From Manganitrophus sp963718695 (GTDB lineage Bacteria; Nitrospirota; Nitrospiria; SBBL01; Manganitrophaceae), in contig OY970371.1 of the NCBI GenBank assembly GCA_963718695.1, positions 3,844,001-3,908,000 on the forward strand: a stretch of DNA of 64,000 nucleotides, read 5' to 3'. Positions 8,314 to 17,368 of the stretch are shown here, in pieces. The translations under genes were made by a program, and so were the position numbers. The notes beneath the pieces were generated by a model. That model was not told the DNA's origin. It worked only from the letters and a program-made list of their open reading frames with translations, and made no database searches. Within the stretch, counting starts at the first letter, position 1, and the number at the start of each line of letters is the position of its first letter.

Positions 8314-9687
8314 CTACTGCGGTCCAATCTCGAAAATCCGAACCTCGCCGGGAGTGAGCTGGACGTTGCGGAGGGTCCGGCCGTCAAACTCCGGGTAGGT
8401 GGAGGAGGCGCCGTCCAGGGCATATTCGGTCGCCGCAGCGCCGCGTTGCCTGACCTTCAGGTTGACCGTCGGGCGGCCGCTTTTATCCCAGACAAAAAGA
8501 ACCTGCTCTCCACCCGGACGGATAAAGAGATGATGATAAAGCGCCCCGGGCTTTCCCTTCGTGACGGTGACCGTCAGGTCGCCGTCGGCGACCGTGAGCG
8601 GTGTTACATCGAGGAGATCGGTTAGAAGGTCGACGGTGTGGAAAGCCAGCTTCTTTTTACGGTCCGAAGTGGTCAGGCCGAGGAAATAGTTCGGCGCCTC
8701 CCCGATAATCGGGCGGTCCGGTTCGAGGTCTTTGATTTCATAGATGCCGATATGCTCGATTTCCGGGACGGCTAAAAAAGTGGCAATCGCACGGGCCCAC
8801 CAGTTGGCCTGGTCGCGTTCGGTCTTCCCGGCGGTCGTGGCATACCCCGCTTCGTTGATCCAGATCGGCTCGCCCTGGCAGTCGGTCTCCACGGTGTCGG
8901 TAAAAGTGCGATACTGCGCATCGAGATAGTTTTCCACCGTGACCGTCTCCGGCGTCCAGGTCTCGGGGTAGGCGTGAAGCGGGACGATATCGAAACTGCC
9001 GGCATTTTCAAACGTCGCGCAGATCCCCTCAATAAATTCCACGTCGGGAAAGACCAATCCGCCGAGGAGGACCTCGACGCCGGGATTGGCCTCTCGAATG
9101 GCGGCGGCCCCCCGCAGGAGGACTTGGTTATACTCCGCGACGGTCCCATCCCACCAGAGCGGGACGTTTTCCTCATTAAAAATTTCGAACGAGCGAATGT
9201 TCCGGTGCCGCCGCACGGCGTTCGCAAGATGGTAGACGAAGTTGTACCAATCCTCGATCCGCTTCGGCGGGTCGTTCCATGCCGCTTCATCGGTTCCCCC
9301 TTTTGCGGCCCAAGCCGGGGTGTAGCCGATGTAAGGGCGCAGCTCGATTCCAACGCGCCCGGCCAATTCGGCAAAGTCATGCAGCCAGGCGAAGTCATAT
9401 TTTCCGCGGGCCGGCTCATAATCATCCCAACCGAAGCTTCCGCGCCAGGTGGTTACGTCGAGCTCCTGCATCAGCGCAAAGTCCTCCGCGACTTCATCTA
9501 AATCTTCCCCTTTGTCGTAATCTTCCAGAATACTGAAGGAGACCTGCTTCGTGATGTGGCCGGGGGTGGTTTGAGGGGCCGCGCCTCTGCCGGCGTCGGC
9601 AGAAATGGAGCGAATCGCCGGACAACCGACCAAAGAGACGGCAAGGAGAATCAGTCCGATCAAAGAGGAAAGGGTCCGCTGGAGCAT
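8314..9687 (-). CDS. Lipoprotein glycoside hydrolase (clan GH-A, GH39/GH5-like)
   Basis: This is a 457-residue protein. A signal peptide ends in a lipobox (LAVSLVGC, Cys22), so it is membrane-anchored outside the cytoplasm. The TIM-barrel part has WRGSFGWDDYEPARGKYDF near the start, an acid/base candidate in FEIFNEEN (near residue 171) and a nucleophile candidate in WINEAGYAT (near 278), the usual NE...E layout of clan GH-A. A beta-rich C-terminal domain (VDLLTDLLDVTPLTV, FIRPGGEQVLFVWD) follows, as in GH39-type enzymes. The substrate is unknown; it may act on exopolysaccharide. Confidence 0.82.
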   Translation of the reverse strand: MLQRTLSSLIGLILLAVSLVGCPAIRSISADAGRGAAPQTTPGHITKQVSFSILEDYDKGEDLDEVAEDFALMQELDVTTWRGSFGWDDYEPARGKYDFAWLHDFAELAGRVGIELRPYIGYTPAWAAKGGTDEAAWNDPPKRIEDWYNFVYHLANAVRRHRNIRSFEIFNEENVPLWWDGTVAEYNQVLLRGAAAIREANPGVEVLLGGLVFPDVEFIEGICATFENAGSFDIVPLHAYPETWTPETVTVENYLDAQYRTFTDTVETDCQGEPIWINEAGYATTAGKTERDQANWWARAIATFLAVPEIEHIGIYEIKDLEPDRPIIGEAPNYFLGLTTSDRKKKLAFHTVDLLTDLLDVTPLTVADGDLTVTVTKGKPGALYHHLFIRPGGEQVLFVWDKSGRPTVNLKVRQRGAAATEYALDGASSTYPEFDGRTLRNVQLTPGEVRIFEIGPQ

Positions 9688-10020
9688 GGTCGATCTCCAA
9701 AAGCAGATGGAGCGCGGAGAAATTTCTTAGGAGCGTCTGTTAGAGGCTTTCTTCTATGATACGGGAAGAGGGGTCCATTCAGTCAAGCAGACACGCGGAA
9801 GAGCGTTTTCTCTCGATTGTAGAAAAGGCAGGAAGTCAATTGCCGGCCAACATCGATCGGTTGACCCCCTCCGATGGGTTATACAATAATAGATTAGGTT
9901 GATTGATCTTCATTCTCCTTCTCCTTGCACCTTGTCGGTCGGCTTCAGAAAACCTCGTTGGAGCTCCCCTTCCAGCCGTCATTATGGTCAATGTACGATT
10001 CTGTTTAATAGGGTTTTTCT
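9688..10020. other. Intergenic region with candidate promoter for the AI-2E-type permease
   Basis: This 333-bp gap separates the divergent glycosidase lipoprotein and permease genes. A candidate plus-strand promoter is TTGACC at 9861-9866 with TACAAT at 9882-9887. The 15-base spacer is shorter than ideal, so support is modest. No gene is seen in the rest. Confidence 0.35.
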
Positions 10021-11124
10021 ATGACCTCTGAAGCACGCCTCCCCTTTTATGTGAAATCGACCTTCCTCCTGCTGGGTCTTGTTCTCGTTACAGGAATTCT
10101 TTATTACGGCGCCGAGGTTTTTGTCCCGCTCGCCTATGCGGCGCTCCTCTCTGTTTTGCTCTATCCGATGAGCTATCGCTTAGAGCGGATTGGAATACCG
10201 AGAGTTTTAGCGATCACCCTCACCCTGACGGTGGCGCTCATTCTGGTGGCGACCGTCATCGGATTCATCGTCTGGCAGGCCGGCCAGTTTTCACAAGACC
10301 TTCCGGTCCTCAAAGAGCGGGTCTTTGAGTATGCCCGCGAATTAAAGGTCTTTCTGAAAGAGAATTTCGGCATCACTTACCAGAAGCAGCTGCAATGGCT
10401 GCGGCTGACCACCTCCAGAGTCTTTGAGAATGGAGGGGTCCTCGTCTCGCAGACACTTTTGGCCTTCACAAAAATCAGCTATATCATGGTGCTGGTGCCG
10501 ATTTATACTTTTTTATTTCTCCTCTACCGGCCGCTCCTCGTGGAATTTTTCTTTCAGCTCTCGTCTCGGGGCCATATTCAACAAGTGAAGGCCGTTTTAG
10601 ATGAGATCAAGCGGGTGGTCAAAAATTATCTTTTGGGATTGATGATCGAGACGGTCATTGTCGCCGTTCTCAATGTGGGGGTCCTCCTTTATTTGGGAAT
10701 CGATTATGCCGTCCTCCTGGGGGTAACAGCGGCCATTCTGAATCTCATTCCCTATGTCGGAATTTTTATCGGCAGCATCTTTCCTACGGTCATCGCGTTT
10801 ATGATGGAGGAATCGCTCTGGGCTCCGGTGAGTGTGGTGATTGCATTTGGCATCATCCAATTTTTGGATAATAACATCATCGTTCCCAAAGTCGTCGGCT
10901 CGTATGTGAGGATCAACTCCATCGCGACAATCATTGCCGTCATTGTGGGAGGACTGCTTTGGGGAATCTCGGGAATGTTTCTCTTCATCCCCCTGGTGGC
11001 GATTCTCAAGGTCATTTTTGATCGGGTGGAATCGCTGAAACCGTGGGGAATGCTCTTAGGGGATGGGGTTCCGAAAGAGGCCCGGATTAAAAAGCCAAGG
11101 GCCGCCGCTTCCAAAGCCGCTTAG
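10021..11124 (+). CDS. AI-2E family transporter (putative permease)
   Basis: This 367-residue protein has about eight membrane helices. It has the typical AI-2E/PerM layout: two N-terminal helix pairs, a soluble stretch around residues 85-145 (LPVLKERVFEYARELKVFL), then GLMIETVIVAVLNVGVLLYLGIDYA and a conserved NLIPYVGIFIGSIFPTVIA block and LDNNIIVPKVVGS. Family members include the autoinducer-2 exporter TqsA and Na+/H+ antiporters, so the transported species is open. The C-terminal tail is basic. It is monocistronic as far as seen. Confidence 0.9.
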   Translation: MTSEARLPFYVKSTFLLLGLVLVTGILYYGAEVFVPLAYAALLSVLLYPMSYRLERIGIPRVLAITLTLTVALILVATVIGFIVWQAGQFSQDLPVLKERVFEYARELKVFLKENFGITYQKQLQWLRLTTSRVFENGGVLVSQTLLAFTKISYIMVLVPIYTFLFLLYRPLLVEFFFQLSSRGHIQQVKAVLDEIKRVVKNYLLGLMIETVIVAVLNVGVLLYLGIDYAVLLGVTAAILNLIPYVGIFIGSIFPTVIAFMMEESLWAPVSVVIAFGIIQFLDNNIIVPKVVGSYVRINSIATIIAVIVGGLLWGISGMFLFIPLVAILKVIFDRVESLKPWGMLLGDGVPKEARIKKPRAAASKAA

Positions 11125-11159
11125 AAGAAGATGGCCGAAAGAAAACAAGTTCCTACCGG

Positions 11160-11432
11160 GCGACCATTGTTCTGCTTTACGGGTTCCCCTTCATCCAGGT
11201 CCACGGCTGCATTATTGGTCGACATATCCCTCCGTCCGAATTCTTCTTCAAGAATGCATGAATCGCCTCGACCTGCGTGAGATCGGTTACATCAAGCGGA
11301 TGTAAATTGATCTCAAGTCGTTCTTTGCGGCACGTCTCTGCCGGTCCCCCCTTCCCGGCCCGGCTGCCGGCAGACCTCGAACCCAATCCCGCGATTTCCA
11401 CTGATCACCAGAGCGGTCAGGCATCGACTCAT
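11160..11432 (-). pseudogene. Decayed short-chain dehydrogenase gene (N-terminal part only)
   Basis: Reading the minus strand from ATG 11432 gives LTALVISGNRGIGFEVCRQ, the SDR cofactor motif. After a frameshift comes LEINLHPLDVTDLTQVEAIHAF, and after another shift NNAAVDLDEGEPVK, the NNA motif. These are in correct SDR order and spacing but in three frames, and nothing of the catalytic Tyr-Lys half remains. So this is a frameshifted, truncated relic. Decay is seen directly; the family is assigned from motifs. Confidence 0.75.
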
Positions 11433-11738
11433 CGCGTCCTTTTTAGGAGCTGAAGAGATGGATACGGAATGATACGACTTCATTAAAAGAAAGATACAGG
11501 TTGGTTTGCCGCCATTCGACGCGATGCGCGATGCCGCTCAGGAGATCATCATTTTTACGGGGTTTCGCCCCAATCGGACGTTGATTCTTCTCAAGCTGCT
11601 TTGGCACAGGATATGAACATCAACTTGGAAATGTTCACCTATCTCATTTTTCCAGGTAATACCGATTACCCGAATAGGGAAGCGTCTCTCTCGCAAATCT
11701 AATAGGCCAAACATCAAAATCAGTGAAAGGGGAGGACC
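11433..11738. other. Intergenic region, no gene recognised
   Basis: This is 306 bp between the SDR relic and the PEP-CTERM protease gene. It has short inverted repeats (for example GGTAATACC-GATTACC near 11655) but no coding frame or clear promoter that I can support. The ribosome site GGGGAGG for the next gene is at its right end. Confidence 0.4.
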
Positions 11739-12701
11739 ATGTTGATAGAACGATCTTACAACGGATCTCAGGAAAAGAAGGCGCGCCGCGCCATTCTCAA
11801 GGACACGCCAACCTGGGTGGGCTGCCCCCGTGTCCGGTGGATCTATTTCGTCTTGATCATTCTCTTATCGGGAGCCGCTGTCGCCCCCGCGTCTGCTTTA
11901 ACCCTTGTCCGGGAATTCATCGGAGGGGAGCCTCAACCGATCGCGGTCGGGGAAGGAAATTTGGTCGATATCTTCAATGAAGCGGCCGATCATTGGGAGA
12001 GAGCGATCCTCGATCCGCATGTGGTGACCCTTCGCTTCGGCTGGGCGCCTGTCGGCGGTGGAAGCCATGAATTGCTGGCTCAGGGGGGAATCCCGAACCG
12101 GGAGACAGCGGGGCTGATCCTTTTTAATAACGATTCCGATTTGCAGCACTTTCGGTGGTTTCTCGACCCGACCCCCCACCTCAATGAAGAGTATTTGAGC
12201 TACCGGGAGTCCTCTCTTGGGTTGGGAGGGGAGAACATTAATTCAGGACGGATCTTTTCGGAGCCCGTCGGAGCGGCAGATTCCGATTTGACCCACATTG
12301 ATTTGCTCTCGTCGGCGCTGCATGAAATCGGACATGCATTGGGGATGAGCAACGCCAATACCGCCTTTATCTTGGAAAGCGCTGATGGGGATATTGATAT
12401 TGCCTCGCCGCGATCCTTTCCCGGTTCGACGATCCCCCTCGCTTTTAACAATTTTGGCGTGGACAGTCATCCCGATCCCAATGCCATCCCCTTCGGTCCG
12501 GTGATGGGAAGCCAAGCACCGGATCAGAGGCAGCTCCTCACGGAACTCGATATTGTCATGATCGCACAGTTGGGAAGCTTCGAAGAGATTCGACTGAATC
12601 CGTACGTTGCCGCGGTTCCCGAACCGGCCTCACTCCCATTGCTCGGTTCGGGGCTCCTCGGCTGGTCCTGGTGGCGGCTTCGACGCAAGCGAAAATGCTG
12701 A
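11739..12701 (+). CDS. PEP-CTERM-anchored matrixin-like protein with altered zinc motif
   Basis: This is a 320-residue exported protein. The N-terminal region is long and basic before a hydrophobic segment (IYFVLIILLSGAAVAPASA). The C-terminus is a classic PEP-CTERM tail: VPEPASLPLLGSGLLGWSWW followed by RLRRKRKC, the signal processed by an exosortase. The middle has a metzincin-type helix HEIGHALGMSN (His195). In matrixins the pattern is HExxHxxGxxH, but here the third ligand position is Asn205. It may use a different ligand or be inactive. It probably works at the cell surface or in the exopolysaccharide layer. Confidence 0.82.
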   Translation: MLIERSYNGSQEKKARRAILKDTPTWVGCPRVRWIYFVLIILLSGAAVAPASALTLVREFIGGEPQPIAVGEGNLVDIFNEAADHWERAILDPHVVTLRFGWAPVGGGSHELLAQGGIPNRETAGLILFNNDSDLQHFRWFLDPTPHLNEEYLSYRESSLGLGGENINSGRIFSEPVGAADSDLTHIDLLSSALHEIGHALGMSNANTAFILESADGDIDIASPRSFPGSTIPLAFNNFGVDSHPDPNAIPFGPVMGSQAPDQRQLLTELDIVMIAQLGSFEEIRLNPYVAAVPEPASLPLLGSGLLGWSWWRLRRKRKC

Positions 12702-12808
12702 GCGTCCTCCCTCCCGCTGTCGATTTCGCGTTTCGCTGGTTGAAATCGCCTGCCGCCTTCTGATAGATTCAGAAGGTATAGCCTATTTTTAAAGGAAGAG
12801 CAGGTCGA

Positions 12809-13207
12809 TTGGCCAGTGATCCGATACCGGAAGAGGTAAAGAAATTTATTGCCGAGCGCATCGACTCCGTTGAACTGTTGGAGGTCCTTCTGCTGCTTCG
12901 CGCCAAGCCCGAGCAGGAATGGAGCGCCGACGAGGTCAGCAGGGAGCTTCGGAGCAGCTCGGTCGCGATCGGAAAACGCCTGGCCGATCTCCACGCGCGG
13001 GAACTTCTTTTTCTAAACGAAGCATCCACCCTGCGCTACCGATACAACCCCCGCACGAAAAACTTAATCGTGGTCGTTGACGCACTGGCTCGGGCTTATG
13101 AGCTGTCTCGGGCGAGGGTCATCGATTTGATCTTCTCCAAACCGACCGACAAATTGCGTCATTTCTCCGACGCCTTTAAATTGAGAAAGGAAGGACAGGA
13201 TGATTGA
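12809..13207 (+). CDS. Small winged-helix-like hypothetical protein
   Basis: This is a 132-residue protein with a TTG start at 12809 behind an AGGAAG-like site. The middle (WSADEVSRELRSSSVAIGKRLADLHARELLF) reads as a helix-turn-helix with a following wing (LRYRYNPRT), so DNA binding is plausible. Its last codons overlap the next gene by 8 bp, which points to translational coupling with the two DUF5985-like membrane proteins. The function is unknown. Confidence 0.68.
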   Translation: MASDPIPEEVKKFIAERIDSVELLEVLLLLRAKPEQEWSADEVSRELRSSSVAIGKRLADLHARELLFLNEASTLRYRYNPRTKNLIVVVDALARAYELSRARVIDLIFSKPTDKLRHFSDAFKLRKEGQDD

Positions 13208-13457
13208 AGGAGCCGTTTATTTTCTCTGTGCCCTCACGAGCGTCGCCTGCGCATTCTTTCTTCTGCGGGGCTACCAGAGAAACCGGACGGCGATTCTCCT
13301 TTGGAGCGGACTTTGTTTTGTGGGCCTCGCCTTGAACAATATCTTACTTTTCGTCGACCTGCTGACCCCGCAGGTCCCGCTTGAGGTCTGGCGGCTTCTG
13401 CCCGCGCTCGTCGGGCTGATGCTGCTGATCTATGGAATGATTTGGGATCTTGTCTGA
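13200..13457 (+). CDS. DUF5985-like small membrane protein (copy 1)
   Basis: This 85-residue protein has three hydrophobic helices (YFLCALTSVACAFFLLRGY, TAILLWSGLCFVGLALNNILLF, LLPALVGLMLLIYGMIW). The layout matches the DUF5985 group as I recall it. It overlaps the wHTH gene by 8 bp and lies 10 bp before a second copy of the same type, so the three genes form one operon. The function is unknown. Confidence 0.72.
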   Translation: MIEGAVYFLCALTSVACAFFLLRGYQRNRTAILLWSGLCFVGLALNNILLFVDLLTPQVPLEVWRLLPALVGLMLLIYGMIWDLV

Positions 13458-13467
13458 GGAGATGTAG

Positions 13468-13731
13468 ATGATCCGGTTTTTATCCGGCGCAATTATGATG
13501 GCCAGTTGGGTCGCCGGACTTTTCTTCCTGCGCTTCTGGAAAAAGACAGGAGACCGCCTCTTTGGAATTTTCGCGCTGGCGTTTTGGCTGCTTGCCGCGG
13601 AGCGGGTGATTCTCGCCCTCATCAATCAGGAGGACGAAGTTCGAACGCTCGTTTATGTGATCCGCCTTTTTGCGTTTGTTCTTATCTTATGGGCGATTTT
13701 TGATAAAAATCGCGCCCGGGCGCCGGACTGA
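13468..13731 (+). CDS. DUF5985-like small membrane protein (copy 2)
   Basis: This is an 87-residue protein with the same three-helix layout as the previous gene (SGAIMMASWVAGLFFLRFW, FGIFALAFWLLAAERVIL, VYVIRLFAFVLILWAIF). The two copies are in tandem but well diverged, so they may form a hetero-oligomer rather than being a recent duplication. A GAGGAG site sits just upstream. It is followed by the decayed sensor-kinase relic on the other strand. Confidence 0.72.
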   Translation: MIRFLSGAIMMASWVAGLFFLRFWKKTGDRLFGIFALAFWLLAAERVILALINQEDEVRTLVYVIRLFAFVLILWAIFDKNRARAPD

Positions 13732-13745
13732 TCTCCCATATTCTT

Positions 13746-14113
13746 TCATTCATCCGGTAGGGAAGAGAGGATAAAAGTCGATCCCTTTCCGAGCGCGCTC
13801 TCTACACGGATCTCCCCTTTATATAGATCGACCAGCCGTCTCACAATCGTGAGACCCAGACCACTCAATTTATTGCACTGATAATGTGGCGTGTAAAGCA
13901 CCGTGTATGAATAAATTGGCCGTTTTCCCAGAGCATGTCCGAGTCAATCAGGACATGCTTCATCGAGCCATCTTTGCATCGGAGGCGCTTCATAATTATG
14001 GAGGGTTTTCCCATCGGCAGAGTCGTTGGAGAATGTCGTCGATCACCTCTCGGTCTGCATGGAACTTGGTGATAGAAGGCGTTTGAAGAGAAGGAGGAAC
14101 GCCAATGAAGCAC
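13746..14113 (-). pseudogene. Decayed PAS-domain histidine kinase
   Basis: Two pieces of one kinase are visible on the minus strand. Upstream, FHADREVIDDILQRL and, after frameshifts, RLRCKDGSMKHVLIDSDMLW...FIHTRCFTR are the end of a PAS domain. Downstream, in a shifted frame, LSGLGLTIVRRLVDLYKGEI and VESALGKGSTFILSSLP are the last part of a HATPase_c domain with stop at 13746. The dimerisation/phosphoacceptor part and the N-box are gone between them. So this is an internally deleted, frameshifted relic. Confidence 0.8.
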
Positions 14114-14131
14114 CCGGACGGCAGGATGGAA

Positions 14132-14986
14132 TTAGCGGATGAAGGTTCCTTCGCGAAGCTCGCGGAGGGTCTGCTCGATCTCCTCGCGGGTGTTCATGAC
14201 GAATGGGCCGTAGCGGGCGATCGGCTCGTTGAGCGGCTGGCCGGAGACGAGGAGAAATCGGGCGCCGTTTTCTCCCGCGCGGACGGCGAGAGAGTCGCCG
14301 TCTTCTAGGACCAATAACTTCGCTGTCGACGCCGCGACGCCGTCAGATTCCTCCGTCATCCCGAACGTTCCCGCCCCTTCGAAGAGATAAGCGAAGGCGG
14401 CATGGCCCCGCGGAACCGACCGACGAAAGGTGACGTTCGCCGGGAGGGTGATATCGAGGTAGGTCGGATCGGCGGCGATATCGGTGACCGCCCCTCGCAT
14501 ATCGCCGACCTTTCCCGCGATCACCCGAATGGTCACGCCGTTTTCTCCCGTCCAGACCGGGATCTTCGCGGCGGAAATGTCCTGGTAGCGGGGTGTCGTC
14601 ATCTTCAGCCGGGCAGGCAGATTCACCCAAAGCTGGAAGCCGTCCAATCTCGCGCTCGGCTGCGGCATCTCTTCATGAAGGATGCCCCGTCCTGAGGTCA
14701 TCCATTGAATGTCCCCCGGCCCGATCGTGCCGGCATTTCCAAGGGTATCCCGGTGCCGGACGGTCCCGGCGAGCATATAGGTCACCGTTTCGATCCCGCG
14801 GTGGGGATGCATCGGGAATCCGGCGAGGTAATCGTCCGGATTGTCCGATCCGAAGTGATCGAACAACAAGAACGGATCGATCTCGCTCAATGTGCCGGTG
14901 GCGATGCTCCGCTTCAACTTCACCCCGGCCCCTTCCATCACCGGCTGGGGGGTAATGATTGTTTTGACCTTTCGCGCTTGATCCAT
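14132..14986 (-). CDS. Pirin family protein
   Basis: This is a 284-residue double-cupin protein. The metal-binding first cupin has DNPDDYLAGFPMHPHRGIETVTYMLAG and GDIQWMTSGRGILHEEMP; the second half has LPANVTFRRSVPRGHAAFAYLFEGAGTF and DGDSLAVRAGENGARFLLVSGQPLNEP. This is typical of pirins, iron proteins with quercetinase-like or regulatory roles. There is no signal peptide. It stands alone between the kinase relic and the OsmC gene. Confidence 0.93.
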   Translation of the reverse strand: MDQARKVKTIITPQPVMEGAGVKLKRSIATGTLSEIDPFLLFDHFGSDNPDDYLAGFPMHPHRGIETVTYMLAGTVRHRDTLGNAGTIGPGDIQWMTSGRGILHEEMPQPSARLDGFQLWVNLPARLKMTTPRYQDISAAKIPVWTGENGVTIRVIAGKVGDMRGAVTDIAADPTYLDITLPANVTFRRSVPRGHAAFAYLFEGAGTFGMTEESDGVAASTAKLLVLEDGDSLAVRAGENGARFLLVSGQPLNEPIARYGPFVMNTREEIEQTLRELREGTFIR

Positions 14987-15161
14987 TTTCCCTCTATTTA
15001 TATGTGGGGCCGGCGCTGGGAGAAGCCTATTGATTCCGGATCTTCACACCAGGTGCGCCATGCCCCACGCCCCATCTTCCTTGATTTGTATCCTGAGCCG
15101 GCGCCCGGTACTTCCCGGTTGATTTTAGGTTTCCAATACGAAGCCGGTGCTCAGCCCCGCC

Positions 15162-15614
15162 TTATCTGCTTTCTACCGTGACCTGTGTGGTGACCGAGTT
15201 GGCGATGAAGCAGCCGCGGTGGGCCTGATCGTGAAGCCCCTTTAATTCTTCAGGGGTCGGAGTCTTCTCACCGGAGAAGGTGATCTTCGGCCGCAACGTG
15301 ACCCGGGTGATTGCGAGCTTTCCCTCCGCATTCTTCTCCAGGACACCGGTGGCATCGTCATGATAGGCATCGATCACAAATTGCTTCCGGGCGGCGACGG
15401 CGAGGAAGGTCAACATGTGGCAGCTCGACAGGGCCCCGACCAGCGCCTCTTCCGGATTCACATAGCTCGGATTTCCCTGATAATCGGGGGCGGCCGATGC
15501 CGAGACCTTGATCCCGCCGGGAAAGGTCCAGAGGTGATCGCGGCTGTACGATTGATATGTAAACGCATCGGTTTCCCGTTCCCAATCGATGGCAACTTGA
15601 TATTCAGACATCAT
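15162..15614 (-). CDS. OsmC/Ohr family protein
   Basis: This 150-residue protein has the two Cys expected for OsmC-type peroxidases: in ALSSCHMLTFLAVAARK and in AHRGCFIANSV. The N-terminal strand region (YQVAIDWERETDAFTYQSYSRDHLWTF) and the NPEEALVGALSS block fit the OsmC fold. Such proteins reduce organic hydroperoxides. The start could be either of two adjacent Met codons. It lies 8 bp downstream of the TPR protein gene and shares its strand. Confidence 0.9.
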   Translation of the reverse strand: MMSEYQVAIDWERETDAFTYQSYSRDHLWTFPGGIKVSASAAPDYQGNPSYVNPEEALVGALSSCHMLTFLAVAARKQFVIDAYHDDATGVLEKNAEGKLAITRVTLRPKITFSGEKTPTPEELKGLHDQAHRGCFIANSVTTQVTVESR

Positions 15615-15622
15615 TCTTCCTA

Positions 15623-17293
15623 TTATGACGAGGGTTCGGTTGTGGTCGGTTGTGTCGCAGGGTCGGCTCCCGTCTGTTCGGCCGTCTTTTCCAAAAACGC
15701 TTTTGCCTCGGCCAACTCCGTTTGGCGGCCGTTCGCTTGTCCGGCCAGCGCCACCAATTTTTCATAGTAGCCCCGCGCGGCTTGGATGTTCTCCGCGCGC
15801 TCGGCCGAGCGGGCGGCGCCGTAGAGACCGTTGAACCGATGGGGCGAGCTCTTCAGCGATTTCTCGAATTCGGCCAGCGCCTCTTCCGGCTCCCCCACCT
15901 CCAGGAGCAGATCGGCCAGCATCTCCCGCGCCGGCACGATCGGGCCGGGAGTCACCGGATGTTTTTCAAGAGAGTCTTCCAAATCGGCCGCGGTCCGCAT
16001 GTGCATCACGGCCCGCTCATGTTTCCCGTCGGTGTATTCGGTCCAGGCCGCCGCGGCTTGAAGGAGCACTTCGACCTGATCGGCCCAATACTGGTTTTTC
16101 GATTCCACCAAACGGGTCCGGACCGACTTCAAGACCTCCAGCTCTCCGCGCGCTTCGATCAGGCGGTGGCTTCGGGCCGCGCCGACGGCGCGGCTGAAAT
16201 AGGTGATCGCCTCGGTATAAGGGTAGCGGCTCGGATGGGCGGTGAGGGCCAGCGCTTCCGACCAACGGCGCCGCTCGATCGCATGGCGGGCCGGGATCGC
16301 CGCGATCGCATAAGCGGCGGTGAGGGTCTCCTGCTTCGCCTTCGGGAGGAAGGAGAGGTCGTTCACGATCCCCTTTGCCTGGAGGTCCTGGCCGCTCTGG
16401 AGATAGGCGTAGACCATGTAATCCATCGCGTGAAGCCGCGGGTCCGGATTTCCCTTCATCTTCGATTTTGCCGCGGCGTCGGAAGCGCGGTTGGAATCGA
16501 TCGCCTCCTGCCAAAGGCCGAGACGGATGAAGATGTGAGAGGGCATGTGAAGGGCGTGCGGAACCGACGGGGCGATCTTCGCATAGGCCCGCGCGGCATT
16601 CAGCCCTTCCGAAGCGAGCGCCGGCGAGTCGGTGGCGTGGATCAGATAATGGATCACGCCGGGGTGCTCGGGGGCTTCGGCCAAAATCGGATTGAGGATC
16701 TCCGCGGCTTTCTTCTGGTTCGCGTAGGTTTTGTCGGTCGGGGAGGCGGTTCCCAAAAGAGAGAGGGCGTAGAAGATCGCCCCTTCCCGGTCGTCCGGAT
16801 GTTTTTGGTGAAGCTGCTCCATCGCCTTTTCATACGCGAGGGCGCGGGTCGCATGGTCGGCCTTATCGGAATCATGGTAAAAAGTTTCGAGGGCGGCCAG
16901 ATAATCCCTCTCTCGTTCGTTCTTGCTCCCGAGCTTCTTCGCCCGGGCGGCGAAGGTCCAGCCCCGTTTCAGATCGGCGGCGTTGGGCGCCTCCCAGAGG
17001 GGGTGATAGACGCTCATCGCGATCCCCCAATATCCCATGGCGCAGTTGGGATCGGTCTGAATGACCGAAGTAAACGCTTTCTCCGCCTCCTGGTACCAGA
17101 AGGAGTGGAGCAGGGCGATCCCCCGGTCGAATGCTTTCTGGACCGTCTTTTTACAGGAGATCGGAAAGGCGGCCTGGCCGATCTGCTCCGGCGGCGCCGC
17201 CGGTTTTTTACTTTTCTTTTGCGCGTCGGCGATCAACGTCGAAAGCAGGGCGATGAGAATTACAAAAATAAAAAGAGAAGAACGCTTCATCAT
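15623..17293 (-). CDS. Exported TPR-repeat protein
   Basis: This is a 556-residue protein with a signal peptide (SLFIFVILIALLSTLIADA). The mature part is built of TPR-like helical pairs: AFDRGIALLHSFWYQEAEKAFTSVIQTDP, YWGIAMSVYHPLW, LHMPSHIFIRLGLWQEAIDSN and, near the end, EPEEALAEFEKSLKSSPHRF and ENIQAARGYYEKLVALAG. This composition matches a widespread group of periplasmic TPR proteins without a defined role, probably scaffolds. It is followed closely by an OsmC gene. Confidence 0.85.
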   Translation of the reverse strand: MMKRSSLFIFVILIALLSTLIADAQKKSKKPAAPPEQIGQAAFPISCKKTVQKAFDRGIALLHSFWYQEAEKAFTSVIQTDPNCAMGYWGIAMSVYHPLWEAPNAADLKRGWTFAARAKKLGSKNERERDYLAALETFYHDSDKADHATRALAYEKAMEQLHQKHPDDREGAIFYALSLLGTASPTDKTYANQKKAAEILNPILAEAPEHPGVIHYLIHATDSPALASEGLNAARAYAKIAPSVPHALHMPSHIFIRLGLWQEAIDSNRASDAAAKSKMKGNPDPRLHAMDYMVYAYLQSGQDLQAKGIVNDLSFLPKAKQETLTAAYAIAAIPARHAIERRRWSEALALTAHPSRYPYTEAITYFSRAVGAARSHRLIEARGELEVLKSVRTRLVESKNQYWADQVEVLLQAAAAWTEYTDGKHERAVMHMRTAADLEDSLEKHPVTPGPIVPAREMLADLLLEVGEPEEALAEFEKSLKSSPHRFNGLYGAARSAERAENIQAARGYYEKLVALAGQANGRQTELAEAKAFLEKTAEQTGADPATQPTTTEPSS

Positions 17294-17368
17294 CTGTCCT
17301 TTACATACAAAGAAGTGGATCGAACCATTTTCGAGAGACGGTGGTAAAGCCCGGTTAACGCTTGACGC

